In this document: piece after piece, positions 5,336 through 12,805 of the stretch
How the letters are laid out: the number at the start of each line of letters is the position of its first letter
Numbering within the stretch: the first letter of the stretch is position 1
Source: CBDCWT01 sp965223305
GTDB taxonomy: Bacteria > Planctomycetota > Planctomycetia > Pirellulales > Pirellulaceae
DNA length: 13,754 nucleotides
Reading direction: 5' to 3'
NCBI GenBank assembly: GCA_965223305.1
Contig: CBDCWT010000014.1
Location: 1-13,754 of the forward strand
The notes under the pieces: generated by a model
What the model was told of the DNA's origin: nothing
Seen by the model: the letters and a program-made list of their open reading frames with translations, nothing else
Databases searched by the model: none
Position numbers and translations under genes: made by a program

Positions 5336-7177
5336 TTACAGATACTTGGCCAGCGGCCCGCCCCGCGCCGCCAGGGCGTCGACGCGGGCGTTCACTCCCG
5401 GATCCTCGACCAGCGGAGGCGCGTGATGTGGCTTGATGCGGGCGTCAATCACCAAAGCACCGCGACAGCCCCAGTGCTTGTTATGTACGAACGAACCGAC
5501 GCCATAGACATCGGCTGCCGGGTTGCTACGGGTAAATACAACCCAGAGGAAGTTATCGAGTGTGCGTGCCGTGAATTCACTATCATCGACGATGACGATT
5601 AGCGGGACTTGATTGATCGAATCGGTTTCCGAGTAACCGGAGCAAAACCTCTCAACAGCAGCATCAGCACCGTCGTCACCAGTTGAACAAGCCGGCCCGG
5701 CCACCGCCACGACGCCAGGCAGGCAGCAACGAGGATCAGAAAACCCCGCAGGCAGTCGAGTGCCCGCCGGCAGTTCGGTCGGCAGCTCGCGACGTGGTGG
5801 ACCACACGCGGCAACAACTAGTTTGGAACCCTGGTTGAGGCTGCTGCCGGAGTAGTCCAGTGTGTCGATCGAACCACAGGTATGAAAATGGAGATCACGG
5901 CACCAGTCGCCACGCGCGAGGACGTGCTGAAAAAAAGCCGCCACGTCGTCGACACGCAATTCTCGATCGTCGTCGTGGTTGGCAATCCAGAGGTACTTGG
6001 CCAACGACATCTGGCCGTGTCCCAGGATCGCGTTGGCTTGAGTGAGCAGTTCGGCGGGCTGCCCAGAATCCCGATACGGTGTATATCGCTCACTACCCAG
6101 TGCTAACATCAGCGGATGGACACCTGCCGCGTCGACAGCATGTACCGCGTGCACGCCGGGAATCGCATCGGGAACCACAGGGGCGGTCAGTTCGTGAATC
6201 AAGGTTCCAAACACCGTATCTTCCTGAGGCGGGCGGCCGACGACTGTGAATGGCCACACGGCACCGGGCCGATGGTAGACGTGTTCAACTCGGAGGACAG
6301 GGAAGTCGTGGACCAGACTGTAGTACCCGAGATGGTCCCCGAAGGGACCCTCGGGAAGCAGCCTGCCGTCAATGACGGTTCCGCAAATACAGAAATCCGC
6401 GTCCGCGTAGATCGGCAACGGTTGCCCCGAGGTGATCATCCGTATCCGCTGCCCCGCCATAGCACCAGCGAAGGTCAACTCTGACATTCCCTCCGGTAAC
6501 GGCATGACGGCCGCTAAGCTCATAGCAGGCGTACCGCCGACGAAGACGTTAACTCGAAGTGGCTGGCCCTGGCGGATCGCGGCCGCCTGATGCACGCCAA
6601 TCCCCCGATGAATCTGGTAGTGAAGTCCGACCTCGCGGTTCAGCTGGTATTCGCCACCAGTTAGCTGGATGCGGTACATGCCCAAGTTGGAGTGCATCAG
6701 GCCGGGCCGCTCGACGTTCTCGGTGTATACCTGCGGCAACGTTATGAAGGCCCCTCCGTCGTCAGGCCAGGACTGCAGCAAAGGCAGCTGATCGATGGTG
6801 GTTTCCGCTGAAAGGACTGGTCCCGTACTGCAGCGACGCGGCCACATGCTGAGCGCGGCAAAGGGGGTCGACCAGAACCGCTGTGGCCGCCGCACGACCT
6901 CGGCCGGGTCGATTTTGGCCTGGATGAGACGCTGGACAGAGTCCAGCGAATCGCGAAAAACAAAGCGAGCTCGCTCGATGGTTCCGAACAGGTTCGAGAC
7001 CATCGGGAACCGGGACCCCTTGACGTTGCCATAGTAGATTGCCGGTCCACCGGAGCGATAGACGCGGCGGTGGATTTCAGCCGCTTCTAGAAAGGGATCG
7101 ACCTCGTCGTCGATTCGCACGAGCTGACCGTGATGTTCCAGGTCGTCGATGCATTGCTGGAGGTTGCGGTATCGCAC
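5336..7177 (-). CDS. UbiD-family decarboxylase (prenylated-FMN dependent), ~610-residue subtype
   Basis: The 613-residue cytoplasmic protein matches UbiD/FDC enzymes, which use prenylated FMN made by a UbiX partner to remove carboxyl groups from unsaturated or aromatic acids. Visible family motifs are NLGMYRIQ (Asn164, Arg169) with HYQIHRG following, Glu233 in MSELTFAGAM, and EGPFGDHLGYY (Glu276, Asp281); these are the expected cofactor/metal and catalytic positions. The C-terminal LWVVFTRSNPAADVYGVGS and DARIKPHHAPPL stretch is typical of longer members. E. coli UbiD is shorter (about 500 residues); ~600-residue forms occur in bacteria that make menaquinone through futalosine, so a step in quinone synthesis is my best guess, not shown by the neighbours. 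The start is GTG (7175-7177) with GGAAG six bases upstream. It is divergent from pepA, 89 bp away. No UbiX gene is in the window. Confidence 0.92.
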   Translation of the reverse strand: MRYRNLQQCIDDLEHHGQLVRIDDEVDPFLEAAEIHRRVYRSGGPAIYYGNVKGSRFPMVSNLFGTIERARFVFRDSLDSVQRLIQAKIDPAEVVRRPQRFWSTPFAALSMWPRRCSTGPVLSAETTIDQLPLLQSWPDDGGAFITLPQVYTENVERPGLMHSNLGMYRIQLTGGEYQLNREVGLHYQIHRGIGVHQAAAIRQGQPLRVNVFVGGTPAMSLAAVMPLPEGMSELTFAGAMAGQRIRMITSGQPLPIYADADFCICGTVIDGRLLPEGPFGDHLGYYSLVHDFPVLRVEHVYHRPGAVWPFTVVGRPPQEDTVFGTLIHELTAPVVPDAIPGVHAVHAVDAAGVHPLMLALGSERYTPYRDSGQPAELLTQANAILGHGQMSLAKYLWIANHDDDRELRVDDVAAFFQHVLARGDWCRDLHFHTCGSIDTLDYSGSSLNQGSKLVVAACGPPRRELPTELPAGTRLPAGFSDPRCCLPGVVAVAGPACSTGDDGADAAVERFCSGYSETDSINQVPLIVIVDDSEFTARTLDNFLWVVFTRSNPAADVYGVGSFVHNKHWGCRGALVIDARIKPHHAPPLVEDPGVNARVDALAARGGPLAKYL

Positions 7178-7266
7178 AGTAGGCTTCCGGAAAGCAAAGG
7201 GTATTTAACCTGCGGACGATAGACTCTAGACTTTCCACTTTCCGTACTCGATATCAAGGACCTGAA
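7178..7266. promoter_or_regulatory. Divergent intergenic region between UbiD-family gene and pepA
   Basis: This 89-bp gap separates two head-to-head genes, so it must hold the start signals for both unless transcription comes from elsewhere. AAGGA at about 7256-7260 serves pepA, and GGAAG on the other strand serves the UbiD-family gene. It contains AT-rich stretches such as GGTATTTAACC, but I cannot assign -35/-10 boxes with confidence. Confidence 0.4.
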
Positions 7267-8727
7267 ATGGAGCCGCTGACAACCAGCGAGAAAATCGCCA
7301 GCGTGCGGGCCAGTGCGGTGGTCGTCGGACACTTCGAGGGTGATTCGTTGTCGGCGCCAGCCGCCGAGTTGGATGAGGCTTTGGGTGGGACACTGACTCG
7401 GCTGTGCGAGGCCGAGGAAATCAGCGGCAAGTTGGGGGATATCACCACCCTACTAGCGCCCGCCGGCATTTCCGCCGAGCGAGTTCTCATAGCGGGTCTG
7501 GGGCCCCCGGACCGGTTTGACCGGGCAGCCGCGTTTCGATCCGCAGCAGCAGCTTCCAAACAGCTGGCTGGTAAGGAGCGGGAAAAAATTGTGTTTTTCC
7601 CCAGAAGTGACGTCGCTGCCGACTTGGTCGAAGCCGGAGTGGCTGGTGCAGTCGTCGGCTCTCAAGGACAGGACCTGTACCGAGCGGAGAAGAACCTGCA
7701 TCCTGTCCGCGAGCTGCTCTGGGCCACCCCACAAGATGCCGCCGTTGCGGCCGGTGGAATTATCGCGGCCGGCGTGAATCTGACCAGGCGGCTGGTTAAC
7801 GAGCCCGCCAACGAGATTTATCCGGAGAGCTTCGCTGCCCGCGCAGAGGAGGTGGCTCAGAACTGCGCGATGGAAGTCGAGATCTGGGACGAATCTCGAC
7901 TGACACAGGAGCGCTGCGGCTCTTTGCTGGGAGTCGCTCGGGGGTCCAGTCGCCCTCCGCGGCTAGCGATTCTGACCTACTCCGGCGCGGCTGACGGTGC
8001 TCAACCACTGGGCCTTGTCGGCAAAGGAGTCACTTTTGACTCGGGCGGTCTGTCGCTCAAGCCGAGCGACGGAATGAAAGCGATGAAATGCGATATGGCG
8101 GGCGCTGCAACGGTCCTGGGCGCCATGCAGGCTATCGCCCAACTCGAACTGCCGATAAATGTCATCGGCTTGATGGGCCTGGTGGAGAACATGGTCAGCG
8201 GCGACTCGTACAAGTTGGGAGACGTGTTGACCGCACGCAGCGGCAAGACAATCGAAGTCTTGAACACTGACGCAGAAGGAAGGCTCGTACTTGCCGATGT
8301 GCTTGATGTAGCAGTCGAACGTGGTGCGACTCGGCTCGTCGATCTCGCAACGTTGACCGGCGCATGCGTCGTGGCGCTGGGGACGGAAGTGGCTGGCGTT
8401 ATGACCAATACTCAGAGCTGGTGCGACCAAGTGCTGAAGGCCGCGGAGGTCACCGGCGAACTCGCTTGGCAGCTACCGATGTTTGCCCACTTCGGCCAGC
8501 AGATTGAGAGCAAGGTCGCCGATATTAAGAACATTGGCGAGGGGCGCTGGGGCGGAGCGGTGACCGCTGCCAAGTTCCTCGAGGCGTTCGTGAAGCAGAC
8601 CCCGTGGGTCCATCTCGACATCGCCGGTCCCTCCTTCCAGGAGAACGAGGAGAGCTGGCGTGACGCGGGCGCCAGTGGGGCGTTCGTCCGCACCTTGGTC
8701 GAGTTGGCGCGGAGGTTAGCCACCTAA
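7267..8727 (+). CDS. pepA: Leucyl aminopeptidase (M17 family)
   Basis: This 486-residue cytoplasmic enzyme removes N-terminal amino acids from peptides, using two metal ions, normally as a hexamer. The N-terminal ~160 residues are the variable, Ala-rich domain; the catalytic domain follows. Metal ligands and active-site residues are all visible: Lys253 and Asp258 in VGKGVTFDSGG, Lys265, Asp276 in KCDMAGA, and Asp335, Glu337 and Arg339 in the family signature NTDAEGRL. Length and motif spacing match the family, and nothing is missing. The ATG at 7267 is preceded by CAAGGACCTGAA, a good ribosome binding site six bases away. A palindromic repeat (8744-8901) follows closely after the stop and separates it from the antiporter gene, so pepA is probably transcribed alone. 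Its role is likely peptide turnover; some PepA proteins also bind DNA, which cannot be judged here. Confidence 0.96.
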   Translation: MEPLTTSEKIASVRASAVVVGHFEGDSLSAPAAELDEALGGTLTRLCEAEEISGKLGDITTLLAPAGISAERVLIAGLGPPDRFDRAAAFRSAAAASKQLAGKEREKIVFFPRSDVAADLVEAGVAGAVVGSQGQDLYRAEKNLHPVRELLWATPQDAAVAAGGIIAAGVNLTRRLVNEPANEIYPESFAARAEEVAQNCAMEVEIWDESRLTQERCGSLLGVARGSSRPPRLAILTYSGAADGAQPLGLVGKGVTFDSGGLSLKPSDGMKAMKCDMAGAATVLGAMQAIAQLELPINVIGLMGLVENMVSGDSYKLGDVLTARSGKTIEVLNTDAEGRLVLADVLDVAVERGATRLVDLATLTGACVVALGTEVAGVMTNTQSWCDQVLKAAEVTGELAWQLPMFAHFGQQIESKVADIKNIGEGRWGGAVTAAKFLEAFVKQTPWVHLDIAGPSFQENEESWRDAGASGAFVRTLVELARRLAT

Positions 8728-8743
8728 GAGGTGTCGCACAAGT

Positions 8744-8901
8744 TTTGAAGTTGCGTTTTTCGCTGTCTGGCAGGGACAAGATGTCGAATTCGTCGCGTTT
8801 TTCGGAACCCGAAGCGTTAGCGAGGGGAGTTGATGTACCAGCGCAAGTTATTCCCTCGCTTACGCTTCGGGTTTCGATTGAGCCAAGCGCGCAACTTCAA
8901 A
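8744..8901. repeat. Palindromic intergenic repeat, family A, copy 3
   Basis: Outer arms TTTGAAGTTGCG (8744-8755) and CGCAACTTCAAA (8890-8901) enclose inner arms 8804-8826 (contains CCCGAAGCGTTAGCGAGGG) and 8853-8875 (contains CCCTCGCTTACGCTTCGGG). Same orientation as copy 1 and very similar to it, including the segment GATGTCGAATTCGTCGCGTT and a loop with GTACCAGCGCAAGTTA. It begins 16 bp after the pepA stop, where the stem could end the transcript. Confidence 0.85.
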
Positions 8902-8917
8902 GCGGGCAGGCCGGGCC

Positions 8918-9104
8918 GCCAACTGTCCGCGCAGCGAGCCCAAACATCCAACATCGAATGAGGATCTCTAGCCAAAGTGAAGATTGTCCCCTTTCTTGCT
9001 GAGTTTTGAATGCGAGCAAGCAGCGGCTATCCAGTGCCAACTGCCCGCGCAGCGGGCCAACTGTTAACTCCCGCACAGCGGGCCACTACCCGCGCGGCGG
9101 GCTG
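8918..9104 (+). repeat. Four spaced GC-palindromes upstream of the antiporter gene
   Basis: Four degenerate copies of a short unit, (GCC)AACTGCCCGCGCAGCGGGCC-like, lie at 8918-8940, 9036-9058, 9063-9084 and 9085-9104. Each core, such as CCCGCGCAGCGGG, is self-complementary and would form a tight hairpin in RNA. The last three are nearly head to tail, and the last ends five bases before the proposed antiporter start, overlapping where its ribosome binding site should be. They could control translation of that gene or be repeat remnants. The stretch 8941-9035 shows no other feature. Confidence 0.6.
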
Positions 9105-9109
9105 ACAAA

Positions 9110-10966
9110 TTGGACGAACACCACTACTTCTGGTACTTGGCGATCGTCCCCATGCTGGGGATCGCCGCGCAGTGGCTGGCTTGGCGTTTACGGCTTCCGT
9201 CGATTCTGGTGCTGTTGGCATTCGGAGTTCTGTTGGGCCAATACTCAAATCCAGACAAACTGCTCAACGAGCTAGTGGAGGGGCATGCGCAAGACAACGG
9301 GGCACTGGCGTCGCGGCTGTTGTTCCCTTTCGTTTCGCTCTCGGTCGCGGTAATCCTCTTCGAAGGTGGCTTATCGCTGCGGCTGCATGAGCTCAAGACT
9401 GCCGGACGCGGCATTTTCCGTCTGGTTACGTTAGCCGCCATCGTGACTTGGCTGCTGACTGGCCTGGCTGCTTGTTGGCTATTCGAATTCGAGGTCGGGA
9501 TGGCAGCCTTGCTAGGCGCCATCTTGGTTGTCACGGGCCCCACGGTCGTTGCCCCTCTGCTGCGCCATATTCGCCCCGTTCCTAAGGTGGCGTCGTTGGT
9601 TAAGTGGGAGGGGATCGTGATCGATCCTATTGGGGCCGTCTTGGCGGTTGTCGTGTTCGAGGGATTTCTGCTGCTGGATGACCACGCTTCGCTAGTCGAA
9701 GTGGCTGCGCCGCTGTTTCGCACGGCCGTGGTGGGTGTGCTGCTCGGCATGGGCACTGGGTTGTTAATGGTGCATTTGGTCATGCGCTATTGGATTCCGG
9801 ACTTCTTGCACGGTGTCTTCTTCTTGACCGTCGCCCTGACCGTGTTCGCTGCCTCCAACACGCTGCAAGAAGAGGCTGGGTTGGTCACCGTCACCGTGTT
9901 GGGCATCTTCTTGGCGAACCAACGTACCGTCAGCATCCATCACATTGTTGAGTTCAAGGAGCACTTAGGCGTCTTCTTGATTTCTTGCTTGTTCATCGTC
10001 CTTGGTTCGCGGTTGGATCCACGGAGCCTGGTCGACTTGGGGTGGAATGGCGTGATTTTCGTGGTCGTGTTAATTGTGGTCGTGCGTCCGATCTCGGTGT
10101 TTGTCGCCACGATGTTCACCAAACTATCTCTAGCCGAGCGCACGTTCCTGGCCTTCCTTGCGCCGCGTGGTATTGTCGCAGCCGCGGTGACGTCTGTGCT
10201 GGCGCTCAAGATTGCCTCAGATCCAGCGTTGGCTCGGTTGAGTGTGCAAGCCGAGCAGTTGATGCCGATCACTTTTCTGGTGATTGTGGGCACGGTGGCT
10301 TTCTACGGGATTTTCGCAGCCCCTCTGGCCAAACGGTTGGGTCTCTCAGACACCAATCCCCAGGGCATTCTGTTTGCCGGGGCTGACGAACCGGTCACCG
10401 CGATCGCGGAGGCACTGCATACGGAAGAAATCCAGGTACTGTTGGTCGACACGAACTATGCGAACGTGGCCGCGGCCAAGATGGCGGGACTGCCTGCCGA
10501 GTGTATTAGTGTGTTGCAGGAGCACGTGCGCGAGCAAGTTGATCTGGGTGGAATCGGTCGGCTGCTGGCGATGACGGCGAATGACGAGGTCAACTCGATG
10601 GCGGTCCGCGAGTATACGCATGACTTTGGCCGCGCGAACGTCTATCAGCTGACCCCGTGGGACGAGCAAGCGGGCCAGCGCACCTCGCTGGCGGAACATC
10701 TCCGTGGCAGGCTGCTATTCAGCAAGCAACTGCATTTCGAAGAATTGATCGGCCGCATTCAGCAGGGCGCCGTCGTCAAAAAAACCCGGCTTACAGACGA
10801 GTACGGATTCGAGGACTTTTTGGAACGCTATGGCGAGTCAGCCAGCGTCCTATTCGTGCTAGATAAGTCCAAATCGCTTAAGATCCAATCTGCCGACGAG
10901 CCACTCAGCCCTAAGCCCGGCGACTTGCTGATCGCCCTGGTGGACGCGGAAGCTGCTACAGTGTAG
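9110..10966 (+). CDS. CPA1-type cation/proton antiporter with C-terminal RCK-like domain
   Basis: The 618-residue inner-membrane protein should exchange Na+ or K+ for protons. Residues ~8-410 carry about a dozen hydrophobic segments. Family motifs are clear: LFEGGLSL (83-90), TGPTVVAPLLRHIRP (142-156), KWEGIVIDPIGAVLAVVVFEG (165-185, with the transport-site Asp172-Pro) and the FLAPRGIVAAAV segment (349-360). Residues ~418-520 resemble the nucleotide-binding TrkA-N/RCK fold (GILFAGADEPVTAIAEAL, LLVDTNYANV), but the standard GxGxxG loop is not present. A TrkA-C-like tail ends in PLSPKPGDLLIALVD. Such domains usually gate transport in response to nucleotides. The start is a TTG with only a weak GGCGGG upstream, overlapping a GC-hairpin; the next ATG, at 9152, would cut into the first membrane helix, so I keep TTG. 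The two genes that follow lie close behind on the same strand. Confidence 0.93.
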   Translation: MDEHHYFWYLAIVPMLGIAAQWLAWRLRLPSILVLLAFGVLLGQYSNPDKLLNELVEGHAQDNGALASRLLFPFVSLSVAVILFEGGLSLRLHELKTAGRGIFRLVTLAAIVTWLLTGLAACWLFEFEVGMAALLGAILVVTGPTVVAPLLRHIRPVPKVASLVKWEGIVIDPIGAVLAVVVFEGFLLLDDHASLVEVAAPLFRTAVVGVLLGMGTGLLMVHLVMRYWIPDFLHGVFFLTVALTVFAASNTLQEEAGLVTVTVLGIFLANQRTVSIHHIVEFKEHLGVFLISCLFIVLGSRLDPRSLVDLGWNGVIFVVVLIVVVRPISVFVATMFTKLSLAERTFLAFLAPRGIVAAAVTSVLALKIASDPALARLSVQAEQLMPITFLVIVGTVAFYGIFAAPLAKRLGLSDTNPQGILFAGADEPVTAIAEALHTEEIQVLLVDTNYANVAAAKMAGLPAECISVLQEHVREQVDLGGIGRLLAMTANDEVNSMAVREYTHDFGRANVYQLTPWDEQAGQRTSLAEHLRGRLLFSKQLHFEELIGRIQQGAVVKKTRLTDEYGFEDFLERYGESASVLFVLDKSKSLKIQSADEPLSPKPGDLLIALVDAEAATV

Positions 10967-11062
10967 GGAAGAGCGAGCAGGACCGCGGCGAGGCGTTTGG
11001 CGACGGAATCAAGACCAGGTACTTCCTCTAGCGCGAGTCGCCTGGGAGACATCAGCAACAAA

Positions 11063-11749
11063 ATGCTCAGCGACCTGATACATCCGATTCACTTCTTCGT
11101 AGCGGTGGGCCCGCTAGCGGTCTACCTGCTAGTGTTGGGAATGATCAATCTGTCGTCGCGACCATTTGTTACCACGGGTGCTCGGGATGCTGCAGCATTG
11201 GGAGTCGGAATCGGTGGGTTTGTCATCATCGGCCCGGTGTACCTCCTGATACCGACTTCGACGATGTTCTTCTTTGGCACTTTCGTCTGGTTGATGCTGT
11301 TGGCACTCTATACGCTGTTGATGGCTCTGTTCGTGCTGCTGCTCCGTCCGCGACTCGTGATTTACAATCTCCCGGCGGATCGCGTCCGACCGATGCTGGC
11401 GAACCTGGTAGACCAGTTGGACGATCAAGCTCGCTGGGCGGGTGGCTGCCTCGTTCTGCCAAAGCTAGGTGTTCAGCTACATGTCGAATCGGCGCCGGCG
11501 ATGCGGACCGTTCAGCTGATTGCCGTGGGCGGAGAACAGAGTTATGAAGGGTGGCAACGTCTGCATCGCGCACTCGTTGAGGCACTACGAGAAACACAGG
11601 GGGTGCGCAATCCGATTGGGTTCAGTCTGCTTTTTTGCGGGGTCGTCGCTGTGGGGCTCGTGACCTTCTGGTTCGCTCAAGATCCGGAAACGGTGGCCCA
11701 AACCGTCCAAGAAATGCTAGGATTTACCCCAGACCAGGGACTGGAGTAA
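11063..11749 (+). CDS. Unrecognised multi-pass membrane protein
   Basis: I do not recognise this family. Taking the ATG at 11063 gives 228 residues beginning MLSDLIHPIHFFVAVGPLAV; a longer frame opens with TTG at 10997, but its extra residues (Ser-rich, non-hydrophobic) are less convincing. Neither start has a strong ribosome binding site. Hydrophobic helices lie at about 11-30, 45-63 and 68-95. A soluble basic/mixed section of about 90 residues follows (LRPRLVIYNLPADRVRPML, then DDQARWAGG), and a last helix lies at about 186-205 (GFSLLFCGVVAVGLVTFWF). The short tail is acidic. It sits between the antiporter gene and a small secreted-protein gene, 21 bp from the latter, so the three may be co-transcribed. 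A link to ion homeostasis is possible only by position. Confidence 0.75.
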   Translation: MLSDLIHPIHFFVAVGPLAVYLLVLGMINLSSRPFVTTGARDAAALGVGIGGFVIIGPVYLLIPTSTMFFFGTFVWLMLLALYTLLMALFVLLLRPRLVIYNLPADRVRPMLANLVDQLDDQARWAGGCLVLPKLGVQLHVESAPAMRTVQLIAVGGEQSYEGWQRLHRALVEALRETQGVRNPIGFSLLFCGVVAVGLVTFWFAQDPETVAQTVQEMLGFTPDQGLE

Positions 11750-11770
11750 CTAAGGAATTAGGGGATTCAC

Positions 11771-12253
11771 ATGGACATCGCCCGGAATACAATTTTTCTC
11801 CTCGTCACTGTCTGTTGCAGCACCAGCTACGGGCAGGTTGTCCAACTGCCTACTTTTCAACAGTTTTCGATCGGCACCGCCGTTGTCATTCCCGACCGTG
11901 GCGCCGCGTATCTGGGCGGCGTGAACCGTGCCCGCTATGGCAGCGTCACGCATGGAGTGCCACTTTTCGGCAGTCTGCCGGGCGCGGGGCGTTTGGGTCG
12001 CAATCGTGCGATACACTCCGAGTTGAGTGGCGCTCATGCCTTCGCCACGGCTACGATCCACGACTTTGAAGCAATGGACCGGGCGCTATTGGCGGGCAAG
12101 CCAAAAGCTGTCCGGCGAACCGAAGATCCTCGCATCGCAAAGAAAGCTGCGTTTCTCGCGCGGCACATCGGCCGGCGAACTCCGGCAAAGGGGGATCGCA
12201 CGGCGAGGCGATGGCGCGAACGCTCGCCAAATGACTCTGTTCCAAAGCGTTAG
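11771..12253 (+). CDS. Small secreted planctomycete protein, 3' end shaped by the palindromic element
   Basis: The 160-residue product has a signal peptide (hydrophobic core ~8-18, likely cut after STSYG), then VVQLPTFQQFSIGTAVVIPDRGAAYLGG. This resembles a family of secreted planctomycete proteins of unknown function, recognised from the VPDRG..LGG motif. A second conserved-looking piece is ATIHDFEAMDRALL (97-110). AGGGG lies about seven bases before the ATG. The last ~35 residues are Arg-rich and unlike the rest. Neighbouring frames hold RGTSAGELRQRGIARR and GEAMARTLAK, which look more like the tail I would expect, so the 3' part may carry small frameshifts. The stop TAG (12251-12253) lies within the TTAG duplication beside the element at 12254, so insertion there supplies the stop. 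The start lies 21 bp after the preceding gene, which suggests an operon. Confidence 0.7.
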   Translation: MDIARNTIFLLVTVCCSTSYGQVVQLPTFQQFSIGTAVVIPDRGAAYLGGVNRARYGSVTHGVPLFGSLPGAGRLGRNRAIHSELSGAHAFATATIHDFEAMDRALLAGKPKAVRRTEDPRIAKKAAFLARHIGRRTPAKGDRTARRWRERSPNDSVPKR

Positions 12254-12431
12254 CCCGGATTATTCATGAAGATCGTGGCGAGAGGTTGTAAGTACGTTCG
12301 TGGCAAGGAAGGCGAGCAATTCTTCCGCAGGCGTATTGAAGCAATACGTCGAGGGAGAATTGTGAAGCATGACGAAGCCACGGATGGACTTACGACCTCG
12401 CAGCAGATCGCTCATGAATAATTCGGGTTAG
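12250..12431. mobile_element. Palindromic MITE-like element, copy 2, with TTAG direct repeats
   Basis: The core is 12254-12427 (174 bp), beginning CCCGGATTATTCATGA and ending TCATGAATAATTCGGG. Read on the minus strand it matches the copy at 5077-5251 except for two substitutions and one missing base at the hairpin tip. TTAG occurs directly on both sides (12250-12253 and 12428-12431), the reverse complement of the CTAA beside the other copy. It encodes nothing and directly follows the small secreted-protein gene. Confidence 0.85.
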
Positions 12432-12460
12432 CCCTGAAGTTGCCCGCGCACCGATCGTAA

Positions 12461-12540
12461 CGTGAAGCGTGAGCGAGGGATTGACTTGCGTCGGTACGTT
12501 AACTCCCCCTCGCTCACGCTTTTTGATGTTGCGTGTTTGG
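12461..12540. repeat. Palindromic intergenic repeat, family A, copy 4 (partial)
   Basis: GAAGCGTGAGCGAGGGA (12464-12480) faces CCCTCGCTCACGCTT (12507-12521), with a loop carrying TTGACTTGCGTCGGTAC, and continues into TTTTGATGTTGCG. The orientation is opposite to copies 1 and 3. The outer arms are incomplete, and it abuts copy 5. Confidence 0.75.
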
Positions 12541-12566
12541 CCTCCATCGGAAGCGCGAAGCGTCAG

Positions 12567-12720
12567 TTTTGAAGTTGCGCTCTTGGCTCAATCGGAAGCG
12601 CGAAGCGTAAGCGAGGGATTGACTTGCGTCGGTACTCCCCCTCGCTCACGCTTCGGGTTACGAAAAACCGGCAAGAACGCCAGACTACACGCGCCAAACA
12701 GCGAAAATCGCAACTTCAGA
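12567..12720. repeat. Palindromic intergenic repeat, family A, copy 5
   Basis: Outer arms TTTTGAAGTTGCG (12567-12579) and CGCAACTTCA (12709-12718) enclose GCGAAGCGTAAGCGAGGGA (12599-12617) and CCCTCGCTCACGCTTCGGG (12639-12657). The loop carries TTGACTTGCGTCGGTAC, the same as copy 4. Together copies 4 and 5 and the preceding element fill most of the 12254-12805 gap. The remaining ~80 bp before 12806 should hold the promoter of the next gene; I cannot place it. Confidence 0.8.
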
Positions 12721-12805
12721 ACTTACGCCTCGGGCTTACGAAAAGCGTGGCAAACTTGACATCTCGAGTACACAAGGCTGAGAACAGCTTCAACGAGAGG
12801 AAGCG

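Noticed and set aside
6330..6360. Asp instead of Glu in the UbiD EGPFGE motif as an active-site loss
   Set aside because: EGPFGDH is the normal form in many UbiD proteins, including E. coli UbiD, so it is not unusual.
8918..9104. CRISPR array
   Set aside because: Units are degenerate, unevenly spaced, self-complementary and without unique spacers; no cas gene is present.
10997..11062. Upstream TTG start for the membrane protein
   Set aside because: The added 22 residues are Ser-rich with no clear ribosome binding site, while the ATG at 11063 begins close to the first membrane helix; kept as an alternative only.
5252..12253. Defence island or toxin-antitoxin system between the inverted elements
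   Set aside because: The genes are a decarboxylase, an aminopeptidase, an antiporter and two small membrane/secreted proteins; none has nuclease, helicase, toxin or related motifs.
12469..12759. Plus-strand open frame with repeated SEARSVSEG peptides
   Set aside because: The internal repetition comes from the palindromic DNA repeats, there is no ribosome binding site, and it has no protein-like character.
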